Assembly (NCBI RefSeq): GCF_932274485.2
Contig: NC_065882.2
Span: forward strand, 60,487,431-60,551,430
DNA from: Patella vulgata
Taxonomy: Eukaryota; Mollusca; Gastropoda; Patellidae
Direction of reading: 5' to 3'
Length of the DNA: 64,000 bases
Under the pieces are notes generated by a model that worked only from the letters and a program-made list of their open reading frames with translations, was not told where the DNA came from and made no database searches. Below, one piece after another: positions 24,671 to 37,268 of the stretch (its first letter is position 1; every line of letters begins with the position of its first letter). The position numbers were made by a program, and so were the translations under genes.

Positions 24671-25029
24671 AGCCTATCAACGGAATTTCCGACTCGTACA
24701 CAAAGCAATTCTATTAACACCTTTCGCATGTGCCTTGTAAACACACTCTTAAAGGTTATGTTGGTCTGAACGTTGTGCATGCTTGTCCAAACGCCTAGCC
24801 TGATTGGTATCCAATATCTTATGGTTTTAACTCGGGGGCACTAAAAGGGTGTTCTACTCTGTGACGACTTGAAGATCCAACGGATGGGATACATTATAGA
24901 TGATCATGCAGAGGGCTACTGCTAGTCGGACATACCTATACGTGAAGGGATGTCGGGTGTCCTGGAAGGGGTCGTTTTTGTTTTGGATAAGACCAATGGC
25001 ACGACATCGCCCGGCCCGGTAAATGTTGC

Positions 25030-25262
25030 TTGCAACGCGGGACAGACCGCACTCGCTCGCCATCTTACTTTTTAGTACCCAGAGGAACTCCTTTGGAGGA
25101 AAGTTCACCCCAGACGCTACCCTGCAAAAGGCAACATGTCTTTATTTAAGGAAACGAGATCGAATAGGCCTACTAATCAATCCCACACCTCCTACCTATA
25201 CTGGATTAAGCCTACAATATGGCTTCTCTGGCAAGTTTCTTAGGAAACACTTGTCGTTAAGA
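25030..25262 (+). repeat. Dispersed repeat D, copy 1
   Basis: Similar over about 230 bp to 38180-38430 in the same orientation. Shared blocks include GAATAGGCCTACTAAT, CCTACCTATACTGGA and GGCTTCTCTGGCAAGTTTC. No terminal repeats or coding content were recognised. Open frames in this stretch are not conserved between the two copies. Confidence 0.75.
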
Positions 25263-26908
25263 GAATACTCTTCCAAACGTCGCCAAAATAAGCAATGCTC
25301 TTCAATAAGTAACCTGTGTGTAAAAGGTTTCTCTTAAACACATGGGCGGCAGATCGTCTACTCATTCGATGAACGACCGCAGATCAAACACAAACCACTC
25401 GGGATGTTATCGAGTAATGCTTCTAAAATTATAACCCACCCTTCCCTTGCCTCTTTCCTTATGTAAAAGTTTTTTGCCGAAATAAACTTCTTTCAAATGT
25501 ACACCACTCCTCAGACAACCTACAACTAAAAAAATGATACAAGACTTAATCAAATTGTCACTTGGGAAAGATTCAGGCAAAAATGCAAGTAATGATCCAA
25601 GTGTTCTGAAAGAATAGCATAATGCATTGTCCACATTAGCCCCCCCCCCCCTCCCCGAGATATTTAAACGTTTCCCATAGACTAGAGAGTGGGTTCGCTC
25701 TCCATGTCTGACAAACGACCGATGGTGCTACAATATCACAGTTGTGTATGTGAAATAAAAAATATTAAATATATTAAAAACAAACGCGGATATAGAAAAA
25801 TTACATATATTTATGAAAAGGAAAGAGAATGATACATAGACATGCAAATGTAATGAACCTGCCGACAATTAAAAAATTTCCATTGTTTTTGTCTTTTCTG
25901 TTTTGTCGCAATTAATAATGGCGGGTATAAAAAATTAGAAAAACTCTAACCAAATGTTTATGCTTTATGATTGTGCTTGGTGCCTCTGTGGATCTTAATC
26001 CGGCCCTGTCTGTCGATTAAAGTCAATTGGAATTCCAATGACGTGCTGTTAGTATCATTTGGTATGTTATCTTCGTAATTTGTAGATTTTAGATCATGGT
26101 AAATTGACACCATCTTGTTACAAAAGATGGAAATGTTATTTACTATCAGAATAGAATTTTTCACCGACGGTGCACCTTTAAATCGTATACCCGCGATTTA
26201 TCATGTAAATAAAAATCCAAATTTCCCACTTTCTTGAATCATAGCGGTCACAGCTACAGCTAAAACGATGGAAGTTAGCGATAATTATTATTGCTTAGCT
26301 TTCTATACAAATTACAATGCGAGGCGTTGATTTTAGATTTGTCTTCTTTTTTTCCATGTAGTTTCAGCTTCCCGCGTGCTTGGGTGCCACCTGCCTCAAT
26401 CATTTTTATTCATGTTTGAAAACTTTTTTTACTGCCCATTCCGATTTTCAGACTAGCTATACAGATATTCGCCAAATTACTGGAATGTGATATTAATATC
26501 CAATGTTTCCATTTACTCCTCCTTACACAAAATTATACAAAATTCTGAACTAATGATGTGGAGACAGTCCCCTCAACACAAAATTTAACCTCACAGCACA
26601 TGTCTTTGTAATAAAATTGTATTTGTCTAACTCGAAGTAGGAAGGAACTGGAGAGTCGATCCACAGAAAAACGCACCAGGTCATGCCGATGAGCTTATTC
26701 CTTGATAAAGCTGTTGATAAATTATCCTTGTCAGAATGATATAGATAACAAGGGATTATCCTGTATTCTAAATTAGACATTTATTTTATCTCTCCATATC
26801 TTATCTTTTTTTTTTTAATGTAGTGACATTACAGTGTTTATTTGTATCAGTTATTCAGTAATATGACCTAAAATTTACGATATATATCGGATATAATCAA
26901 ACCTAACC
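25263..26908. other. Intergenic sequence upstream of the esterase gene
   Basis: AT-rich with a poly-C run near 25640. No gene is recognised. A minus-strand 76-codon open frame (26550-26780) looks protein-like in places, but I cannot relate it to any family. The gene's promoter should lie here. A TATATAT tract at 26880-26886 sits only ~25 bp before the start codon, so it is probably not a useful TATA box. Confidence 0.4.
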
Positions 26909-29900
26909 ATGGTGTCTACAATATCCATATTGGTACAAATTTCTTGTTTACTGCTTTATTCTCATATCGGGAGAGCAGACGATGTCATCGTCACTACCAA
27001 AAATGGTCAGTTATTAGGATCAAGATATAATATTACCAGCGATTGGTCAATCGATACATTTTTAGGGATTCCGTATGGTGCTCCCCCAACAGGTAAGTTA
27101 AAGTTCAACTAAGTTTATATAAACTCCGAAAGGTATAAAACAAATTGTTATATGTTGTGATATAATATAACAGTTGTGATATAATCTTTTTAAAACACGC
27201 TCTGCTAAAAGCTAAAATGGGGATAATTGGCCTTTCAGAGAGAGAGAGGGAGAGAGGGGGGGGGGGCCTCTTCATTACAGATTTGATCGTTTCGTGAATC
27301 GTGTAGCGAATCGTGTCTAATATGATTTTAATTTTATTTAAATTCGCTTATGCTCAGGGGAATTTATCTGTGGGAGAATGGAGATCCCTGTCACGTACAG
27401 CAAGAACAACTTAATATAAACTAAAATGCTCGCGAAAGACCACCCGTATTACGAAAGGAGTGTCTATGTAAAATGCTTTATATATTTAAAGGTTTGGGAA
27501 GATGGAACAAATCAACCCCTGCTGCACCATGGAGTGGGATTCGATCAGCTAAAACATTTGGCAATGTTTGTTTACAAGGTGCTAATCCTGCCTGGAGTCC
27601 AAATGAATATAATGTGACACAAAGTGAAGACTGTCTTAATCTGAATATATATGGACCCAGGGTGAGCAATTAAGCAATGATTAGCAAATTGAAATTTTGT
27701 ATTTTATGGGGGGGGGGGGGTCAGATCAAGATATAAAAATTCCGGCCTACGGGTGTGTCGATCTTTGCAAAGGATTATGTTGGCTTATATTGAAAGCAAA
27801 TATGAAGCGACTAGCACACTATACTTTTTTTCTGCCTCGGCTATCTTAATTCATTGCTCTTACTTAAGAATCCGGTATAAATTCACTGAAACGTTTATCA
27901 CAGCCCATTGTGTAGATATCTGAATCACTATGATAATTTTCGAAGCAATATTGATTGACATGATATTTTGAGCTGTAACTTTCAGACAAAGAAAATGTTC
28001 AATTTGTTAACATGGATACTAAACCATGATGCATTGCTGTGTGTTTATTTCAAATACAAGTAATATTCTTAAATTTCAGAAATCGAGTGACCCAGCATTA
28101 GTACCTGTGATGGTATATATTCACGGGGGAGCTTTCGTGAATGGCGCTGGGTTGGTTGTCAATGGTACACAATTGTCAATGAAGGGTGTAACTGTCGTTA
28201 CGTTAAACTATCGACTGGGTGCACTTGGTATGATAGAGCGTTCTGTATCAATAATTTGATCCATATGGACCTGTTTCAGGGTTTTCTATTACGGCATCAT
28301 ATTGGCAATTGTACATAAATGTCTTAATCTAATCTCCTTCGTTGCTATTTACGCTGACTAATTTTATCAGTAAAACTATGTATGTCACGAAAGTTTTCAT
28401 ATGTTGCACAAGCTTTTGTTGTAAATCTGAAAACGTTTATTAAATTGCCCGACGGGGCATATTCTGATTGCTGGAATATTATATCATTAATCTTGGAGGA
28501 CGTAGGGCCTAAGAAGGGAAGTGTCCAGATGTTCAGGTGGGATTAATATCCGTGATCTCGCAAACACATTGTCCTACGTGTAAAATAACCCTTCCAAATT
28601 AAAATTTGAGAAAGAAAAGACACTGTCCGGGCTAAATTTCTCTCGTACCACTAGCCATGATGTATGTCCATTATTTAACAGGTTTTCTGTCGACTGAAGA
28701 TCAAGCAGCTCCTGGGAATTTTGGATTGTTGGATCAGTTGCTAGCTTTGCAGTGGGTACAGGATAATATACAAGCATTTGGTGGAGATCCTGGGAGGGTC
28801 ACTGTGTTCGGCGACAGTGCTGGATCAGCCAGTGTTTCACTCCTTCTCACATCGCCGTTATCAAAAGGTTGGATACATAGTCAAATTTTCAAAGACTAAT
28901 ACTTCTTGTACATGTAGATAATATATAGACAGTTAATCAATGACAAAACATTTGATACAGGCGCCCACAAAGACTAATACTTCTTGTACATGTAGTTAAT
29001 ATATAGACAATCAATAACAAAACATTTGATACAGGCGCCCACAAATGAATTAGTCGCCCAAAACGGTGTGATAATCTTCATAATTTAAACAAGTCGCACT
29101 TTAACCCGATTCCGAACTTTTCGTTTTTCTCATAAATTATTATAATTACGTTAAAGTCGTATTCCTTCTTTCAAATTTGTCAATGTTCATATCAAAACAT
29201 CATAATACGCCAATATCGCAAATTCAGCCTCAAAATTGAAATTTTCCGTCATTTTCAGGTGCAAAACATATTTTCCAAAAGTGTAGTGTAGGTATATCGA
29301 CGCCCCAAGAAGCCCTGTCCGCACCCCCAGAAGCCTTTGCCACCCCCACCCCCAATTTTGGGCTAGCTACGGGCCTGGTTATAAGAAGGGCATTGTTTTG
29401 AGTTGTTTTCCCTCAATTTATCCATCTCTAAAGTAATTTTCGTATCACTGACTTGTACGTATCGAACCATCTCTATATAGCTCAGTCTGATTAAAACACA
29501 GATCCTATTTTCTTTTCGTTTTTTTATAGTTCAAAATTCGTTTTACTTGTCTTTACAACACTAGGATCTGGAAGAGTTGTTATATGACCCGCGTTCTGGT
29601 TGATGTGAGGGATTAGCCAATGAAACGGTCTGGTACAGCGGGTTAGTGGCGGGCGATGCACGGAACTGTGGGTATCCTACTAGAAACATCAACGTTGATT
29701 CGTTAATCAAATGTCTGACATCATAGGGTCAAAAGCCGCTCGTATGACCACTACAACTGGTCAGATCTTCATGTAGTAGAGGCCATCGAAAGTATAAAAA
29801 ATCGAAACAAAATATAGATCTGTATTTTAATCAGATTGTATATAGCTACACCATGGTATATCTCTGTTTAGGTTTGTTCCATGCAGCTATCTGTGAGAGT

Positions 29901-32900
29901 GGGGTAGGATTGGCCAACTGGGCCGTGGCTATGAAGACAGACGTATTAAGACCAAGAGACAGAGCTAGATTATTGGGAATAGGTTTGGGTTGTATTAAAG
30001 CCACTACACAAGAAGTTGTTGACTGCTTGAGAACAAAAGATGCGGAGGATATCAACAAAGCAGTCGTAAAGGTAGAATATGGTAAAAATCTTTAAGGGGG
30101 GGGGGACAGTCGAAGTGAATACAAAGCGGTTCATTAGCAGGGTTTATTAGATATTTCCAGTTTCAGTTGTCTGTCTGATGATACCTTATCTGATTATGTG
30201 CTCTTTTATGAATAAGCCGATCCACACATTTTATTCAAATCTTGCAAATATCATTAAAAAGCTGTCCTATTATCCAGATAGCCCTGGACAGACTTATGTG
30301 GAGTCCAGTAGTAGATACGTTTTACCAGACAGTGCCAGATCTTCCTATTAACAGTTGGAAAAATGGCAAAGTAATGGATGTACCGGTTATACGAGGAACA
30401 AATTCCGGGGAATGGGCTGCTTATATTGGTAAATATAAATTCATTATCGCCTTTGTGATACTATAATATAAGACTTATGTCAGTTTAGGAAAATCGGTTG
30501 AATTTCAACCGTTGAACCCGTCACAGAGCGATATCAAATTATTCAGTTATCTGCACTTCTATTGCAGCAAAAATCCAAGGGAACCACTCTGGTATTAAAG
30601 CCAGCTTTTTCTTGGAGCAAATCCACGAATACGTTCATCAAAGATTCTTCAAAAATCGGAAGGTAATAGAAGATGATATTAAAATGGTTTATGCAACACC
30701 TTATAACTTATCCACACCGGAACTTGTTAGAGACTCATTTCTTCAGGTAATTATTATTTACTCAAATACCTTCGTATGGGAGAGATGTGATATGATATAC
30801 CCCAACACTGCAGTCAGAGTCTATAGATGTATTTACATCTCGGAACGGTTTTTTAAATAACGTATAGTATGCACACTACAAAACTGATATAACTCACTTT
30901 TGAAGAGATTACTGGTGAAAATATTTCACATTTGCTTTAAGATGATAGTTAATATCCGTAAAAAGAAATGTGCTTATACCATAGTCATTACATATATTAG
31001 TTGATGTTTACATAAATGTAAAGAAAGGTCTATTCTAATGTAAATTTTTTTTACAAAATACGCATTCCAATACACACCAGTTTTAAATACACAAACTCAA
31101 CCAATGATGATTCATATTAATTATTATTTTTAACCGGGAATATTACTCATCAGGATTGGCTATCTGTTTGTGGCACGAATCGGGACAGATTTACTCTTTC
31201 TAGAACACTTGTCACTACTTCTCATTTGAGGAATTTAGAAAGCTATAGGTTCTTGTAATTTTATATCACAGTGAGTGGTATATATTTTCTTTTATTAGTT
31301 AGTCAGCGACGACCTTTTCACAGCTCCTATAGTTCTAGAAACACAATTAGATGCTAAATTAGGTGGAAATGGTAAAACATATTTCTATGTTTTCAGTTAT
31401 GTTTCAAAAAATACATTACCAAAGTGGGAAGGTAAGTTTCGGTACATTACATTAACGAAAATGGATACCATCATTTAAGTAATGATATATCACTAATATA
31501 TAATTTTACTGTTTATTTTTACATTTCTGGTAAAAAGGCAGAATATTATTAGAAATTTGTTTTTCTAATTTGTTATACTTGATCCGCCGGTCATAAGAAG
31601 GAACTGTTTTGTCAACGCAGATAACTCAGAATGTGTTTCTCTAGTGTGTGGTGTTCCTTGGGGTTGTTTTGAGACCTGTCGTATTTACCATGTATACAAA
31701 GTAACTTGGGGATATTCTAAATCAAAATTCTGTATATCACCATCTTTATGTGTGTGTGTGTGTGTGTGTGTGTGTGGGGGGGGGGGGGGGGTCAATAAAT
31801 ATTTCAATGTTCTGGTTATTTTGGAAGCAGTAATTTCTCTATGTCATTTGTATTTTACGAAGGCGCACCACATGGATATGAAAAGGCGTTTGTATTTGGG
31901 GAACCATTTAACAAAGTGCTGGATTATAGCAATTATACTGATATCGACTGCTTCTTTAGTTTAACTATGATGGAAATGTGGACAAATTTTGCAAAATATG
32001 GGTAAATATTATACATTTTAATGGCACTACATCCAAGCAGTGTATCTAACGAACTTCAGTCCTCTAGAATAAGCTTAGAAAGAAAACATGCCAATACAGT
32101 ATAACCAAGTATTCTCACTGGTCCATATTTTAATTTCACTGATCTTGTGTGTAAATATATTTGGTTTTGTTAATTTTACTCTTTATTAGTATCTGAAATG
32201 TACATTTATCGACTTTGATTCATTGACCTAGTATTGAATATAGGGTGATGTGTGTGGGAGGGGGGCAAAACGTGGCACAAAATCTCCCCCCCACCCCCCT
32301 ATGGACTGAGTATAAGATCAAAAGTTCAGTTGGGTGACCGAGATTCTAATTTAGATTTGCAAATATGAAGAACATACCCTGAGCCCTCAATCTGAACTCC
32401 CGTTGCATTAGATGGGGATTCATTTACACCAAAAAAGGACGCCGTGGGTAAGCTGGACTTTGACTTAATCTCTGCTGGTAGACATCTGTATGTTTACCAT
32501 TGATCTTCCCTGGCCCCCTCCCCCTCCGCAACAAGATTAATCAGACCCAGCACCTGCACCGACCACCCACGACAAAAATTGGAAAGGACTTGTTTGTTAG
32601 TTTAAGTAACTTTAGTCTGATCCGTTTAATTTAAAATAATAAAATATGTTTAAATCAACAAAGTATAATAATATATTTATAAGCAATTGGAAAGAAGAGG
32701 GGTCTAAATTGAGGAAAATGCGAATATTGAATCGTAAGAAGGTTTACCGGATCCTTCACATATTAACAATATTCTACTATCAGTTTTATCCTTGTAGTGA
32801 TCCTACACCACAACCTCTATATGGTGCTAGATGGGAACCCTTCACGTCTGTCTACAACCAGTCCTATTTCCTACTGGATTCATCGACACCAAAAAGCCAC

Positions 32901-32969
32901 CAAAACTTTAGATATGAAGCCACAAAACTCTGGAATGTCGTTATACCTGCTTTGAAAAAAACAATATAG
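26909..32969 (+). CDS. Type-B carboxylesterase / cholinesterase-like secreted esterase
   Basis: A serine hydrolase of the alpha/beta-hydrolase carboxylesterase family, predicted to cleave carboxylic esters outside the cell. Ten exons join in frame: 26909-27092, 27492-27661, 28080-28227, 28682-28867, 29872-30071, 30278-30428, 30568-30746, 31299-31431, 31863-32001 and 32798-32969. They total 1662 bp, or 553 residues, the usual family length. Every intron is GT-AG and phases agree. The start codon sits in ACC-ATG-G. Residues 1-23 form a signal peptide ending GRA. The oxyanion-hole motif is HGGA (133-136). The nucleophile is Ser213 in GDSAGS, the acid is Glu341 in GTNSGE and the histidine is His454 in PHGYE. 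Cys88 and Cys109 (EDCL) match the first conserved disulfide. Sequons occur at Asn41, Asn67 and Asn102. The C-terminus (LKKTI) lacks an ER-retention signal or hydrophobic GPI tail, so secretion is expected. GDSAGS rather than GESAG argues against calling it a true acetylcholinesterase; substrate is unknown. Confidence 0.93.
28868..29871 (+). other. Intron 4 with local tandem duplication
   Basis: The intron is about 1.0 kb. It holds two copies of a 74-78-bp segment (28890-28967 and 28968-29041, each starting CAAAGACTAATACTTC) beginning 22 bp after the splice donor. The remainder (29100-29400) is low-complexity C-rich text resembling a dispersed repeat. No exon is visible inside. Confidence 0.8.
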
Positions 32970-33000
32970 TATTCAGTTTGGGATTGTGAATGATGTTATA

Positions 33001-33006
33001 AATAAA
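33001..33006 (+). terminator. Polyadenylation signal AATAAA of the esterase gene
   Basis: AATAAA lies 31 bp after the TAG stop at 32967-32969, a short 3' UTR. Dispersed repeat C begins at about the same place. Confidence 0.75.
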
Positions 33007-33290
33007 GTATACAACTTAAAGTAGCAAAGTCTCTAACTCAGTATTATCCAACGTCTTCGACATTGAAAACACGAATATGTCAATTTAAATCAACATTTAT
33101 GTTGTGATCTTACCGGGAAAAGATGGGCTACTGATATCCAATATTTAAGACAGAATAAACATTTTACCACTGGTACACGAATCGTGTACCATAATGCCTT
33201 TTTAGCGCCATTTGTAACAAGGGACTCGAAGAACGAGACTAGACATATTCCACGAGTCGTGTCAAACGGCGACACCATATTCCTATCACA
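33004..33290 (+). repeat. Dispersed repeat C, copy 2
   Basis: Similar to the complement of 57590-57865 over most of its length. Blocks include TAAAGTAGC, AAAGTCTCTAACTCA, TCAATTTAAATCAACAT, GTGATCTTACCGG, GATATCCAATATTTAAGAC and GAGACTAGACATATTCCA. It carries an extra ~22 bp around 33171-33191 that forms a near-perfect palindrome (TGGTACACGA / TCGTGTACCA around one A) and is absent from the 57-kb copy. Confidence 0.8.
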
Positions 33291-34228
33291 TTCAACACAT
33301 TGTGTTGTTATGTAATCTGAAAGTTATGTACGTAAGTTTTGTACTAAATATGAATTGATTTCTTTTTTATAATATTGAAGTAAAATATTTACATTTCGTT
33401 AGTCAGCCATATCATAGAACATAAAACATGAGTTACATAATAAAACCCGAATTGTTTAGATTGGTTCTAAGTTCCATCATATTATATTTTATCAATTCTT
33501 GACAATGACTAGAGAAACCCTATAAGTCTCAATACCTGGCGGCGTGTGGTGTTTAATCGCGGCGTATCCCTTTACCTAGTTATATCATAAACTACACCAC
33601 ATTGTCACTGACACTATTTGGGTATTTTAAAAGTTTGAAAACAAAAAGATTCTAATGGAGTTATTTCCCTTCCTACGTTTATCTCCATGATAAGCAGCAT
33701 TCAATTTGTTTACATCCGGATCTGGCACAGAATGGTTGTCCTTGCTTGGATTAGATATTACTATTAATTTATCACTCTCATAAACTTTAAGAAATTTTTT
33801 CTGAAAGCGCTTATCAAACACCGACCGACAAGCAGACCGCGAGGTATTGTTTAGATTATATCATCCGGCATAAATAAGATCAAAACTCAATAATGTGTGT
33901 ATGGGTCGTTACTAGCAACGTAATACGAGAACGCAGCTATAAACGTTGAGATATACTGATGTGTTTGTTTTTAACTACGATTGGGTGCCTTCTGTTTCGC
34001 CTGGCAAACTCAATTCTTTTATTAATACATGTGACATCTTAAAAAAAATTTTTAATATACTATTATGACTAATTAAACCTACAGAGGCCAATGTAGTAAC
34101 ACATATATCGCCTGATTCAAAATATTCGCGTTTAAATTAATGAAGCGTCGTTTTTTTATCCGACTTGAAAACGCCACCGAAGTCCATTGTACTCGCACCT
34201 TTTCGTTCGGTAAGACAATCCGGAGACT
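33291..34228. other. Intergenic sequence, no feature recognised
   Basis: AT-rich. No coding region, tRNA or clear repeat is visible. Confidence 0.4.
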
Positions 34229-36205
34229 ATTTGCCATATCAGGTTACCACACATTTCACGTGGCACAGCTACAGACCACAATTATCAATCGATATCCATG
34301 AAACTTACTGAATATGATAACATTAATAATATCTCAGAGTAGCCAAAATTTCGACCACTTTCGGTTAGCGGTTTCCGAGATATCAGGTTACCACACATTT
34401 CATGTGGCTCGGCTACAGACCGCAATTACCAACCGATTTCAATGAAACTTGCAGATTATAATTACATTAATAATATCTCAGAGTAGGCAAAATGTCGACC
34501 ACTTCCGGTTAGCGGTTTCCGAGATATCAGGTTACCACACATTTCATGTGTCACGGCTACAGACCACAATTATCAACCGATATTAATAATATCTCAGAGT
34601 AGGCAAAGTTTCTGTCACTCTCGGTTAGCGGTTTCGGAGATATCAGGCTACCACACATTTCATGTGGCACGGCTACAGACCACAATTATCTACCGATTTC
34701 AATGAAACGTGCAGATTATAATTACATTAATAATATCTCAGAGTAGGCAAAGTTTCGACCACTTTCGACCACTAGCGGTTTCCGAGATATCAGGTTACCA
34801 CACATTTCATGTGGCACGGCCACAGACCACAGACCACAATTATCAACCGATTTCAATGAATCTTGTAGATTATAATTACATTAATAATATCTCAGAGTAG
34901 GCAAAGTTTCGACCACTTAGTGGTTTCGGAGATATCATGTTACCACACATTTCATGTGGCACGGCTACAGACCACAATTATCAACCGATTTCAATGAAAC
35001 TTGCAGATTATAATAACATTAATAATATCTCAGAGTAGGCAAAATTTCGACCACTTCCGGTTAGCGGTTTCGGAGATATCAGGTTACCACACACTTCATG
35101 TGGCACCGCTACAGACCACAATTATTAACCGATTTCAATGAAACTTGCGGAATATGATATCGTTAATAATATCCCAGAGTAGCCAAAAGTTCGACCACTT
35201 CCGGTCACACATTTCATGTTGCACGGCTACAGAACGCAATTACCAACCGATTTTAATGACACTTGCAGATTATAATGACATTCATAATATCTCAGAGTAG
35301 GCAAAATTTCGACCACTTCCGGTTTTCGGTTTTCGAGATATCCATGTTACCACACATTTCATGTGGCACGGCTACAGACCGCAATTACCAACTGATTTCA
35401 ATGAAACTTGCAGATTATAATTACATTAATAATATCTCAGAGTAGCTAAAATATCTCAGAGTAGGCAAAATTTCGACCACTTCCGGTTAGCGTTTCCGAG
35501 ATATCAGGTTACCACATATTTCATGTGGCACGGCTACAGAACGCAATTACCAACCGATTTCAATAAAATTTGCAGATTATAATGACATTAACAATATCGC
35601 AGAGTAGGCAAAGTTTCGGCCACTTCCGGTAAGTGGTTTCCGAGATATCAGGTTACCACACATTTCATGTGGCACGGCTACAGACGGCAACTACCAACCT
35701 ATTTCAATGAAACTTGCAGATTATAATTACATTAATAATATCTGAGAGTAGGCAAAGTTTTGACCACTTTCGACCACTAGCGGTTTCCGAGATATCAGGT
35801 TACCACACATTTCATGTGTCACGGCCATAGACCACAATTATCAACCTATTTCAATGAAACTTGTAGATTATAATTACATTAATAATATCTTAGAGTAGGC
35901 AAAATTTCGACCACTTAGCGGTTTCGGAGATATCAGGTTACCACACATTTCATGTGGCACGGCTACAGACCACAATTATCAACCGATTTCAATGAAACTT
36001 GCAGATTATAATTACATTAATAATATCACAGAGTAGGCAAAATTTCGACCACTTCCGGTTAGCGGTTTCGGAGATATCAGGTTACCACACATTTCATGTG
36101 GTACGGCTACAGACCGCAACTACCAACCGATTTCAATGAAACTTGCAGATTATAATTACATTAATAATATCTCAGAGTAGGCAAAATTTCGACCACTTCC
36201 GGTTT
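34229..36205 (+). repeat. ~144-bp tandem array
   Basis: About fourteen direct copies of a ~144-bp unit. Recurring landmarks are GAGATATCAGGTTACCACAC, TTTCATGTGGCACGGC, ACCGATTTCAATGAAAC, TTAATAATATCTCAGAG and CGACCACTTCCGGTT. Spacing is 143-147 bp, with one shortened unit (~116 bp) ending near 34646. Copies vary by point changes and small indels, so this is not a fresh expansion. Short open frames inside it are repeat artefacts. Confidence 0.92.
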
Positions 36206-36424
36206 TCGAAATTTTGGCTACTCTGAGATATTATTTATGTTATCATATTCTGTAAGTTTCATGGATATCGGTTAATAATTATGGTCTGTAGCTGTGCCAC
36301 ATGAAATGTGTGGTAACCCCCATATCTCGGAAACCGCCAACCGGAAGTGGCCTAAAGTTTGTTATCAATGTTATCATAATCTGTAAGTTTCATTAAAATC
36401 GGGTAACAATTGCGGTCTGTAGTC
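36206..36424 (-). repeat. Inverted terminal units of the 144-bp array
   Basis: One full copy (36206-36318) and one partial copy (36319-36424) of the same unit in reverse orientation close the array. The full inverted copy specifically matches the first direct unit (34243-34357): both carry GGCACAGCTACAGACC, GATATCCATGAAACTTA and AGTAGCCAAAA. This suggests the two ends are the terminal inverted repeats of one element whose core expanded. Confidence 0.85.
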
Positions 36425-36599
36425 GTAAGGCTATTTTGAAATTCTTGCTTACCACATGTGGCAAATAGCCACTGCCTTCGGAAAACCTCGACATCTGGAC
36501 CGCATCTGGTATTCTACATCTAACCTCGGCTGTATGACGGTAAGTGATATCACGGACAGTAAATACGGCCCATGCTGGTATGTAGCTACACCAATATAA

Positions 36600-36835
36600 T
36601 TGTAATGTGGCTACCGGTTTTGGAAAGAAATTTTCAAAATGTCGTCGTTCGAAGAGTGTGTTCTGGCGTTATCTGCCCTTTGCCAAAACGTTTGTGAACA
36701 CAATAAAGACTGCAGTTTCTAAATTTGGTGGAAAGCATCAAGGTTATGAGTGCTTGAACTCTACTGATATTATTAAAGGGACAGTCTCACTCTTGCTGGT
36801 TTGACAGCTCCAGAAAATAAACAGAAGCCTTATTC
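36600..36835 (+). repeat. Dispersed repeats E and F, copies near 36.7 kb
   Basis: Segment 36688-36780 (GTGAACACAATAAAGACTG, then GGTGGAAAGCATCAAGGTTATGAG) is similar to 40577-40670. Segment 36777-36832 is similar to 22758-22812. A 27-codon frame starting MSSFEECVLALSALCQ lies at 36639-36722; it is too short to support as a gene. Confidence 0.55.
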
Positions 36836-37268
36836 TAAGGATTATAGATGTGTTAGTGTCCTACCTGTTGTGTAAATTATCTATTAAATGCTATTTTAAA
36901 TTTCCAGAGGGTTCGAAAATATTTTTTAATCCAAGTCACATTTGAAAAGGTTTACGTACACCTTTCAAATCATCTGAAAGCCATTTCTATCAAGGGAAGT
37001 AATAAGCTCCAGATTTTATTGACTCCCTGTTCTAAGAATAGCTTTCCATGTTGAAATAAATCAAAATAACTTGGATTACCACACAATTAATTCAAGCTGA
37101 TTAATGACGTTCTAGATAGTCCGTCCTAGGATAATCTACTTGTATTGTTTACCGATCTAGCCTACATCACGCTAGTGTCAATCATCTAGACAAAAGTATT
37201 GTGCTCGAGTTGACGAGTCTGAGTCCTAGTAATATTTAAGTCACGCGTGTATTTATTAGTAGATCATC

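Noticed and set aside
27478-27669. Minus-strand frame opposite esterase exon 2, and similar frames opposite exons 4 and 5
   Set aside because: They are antisense shadows of well-supported coding exons.
32646-32797. In-frame upstream extension of the last esterase exon
   Set aside because: The phase-2 junction 32001/32798 with acceptor CTTGTAG restores the family C-terminus exactly (YGDPTPQPL); the upstream codons are intron.
34709-35445. 60-63-codon frames in the 144-bp array
   Set aside because: They are artefacts of the tandem repeat that change with every indel between units.
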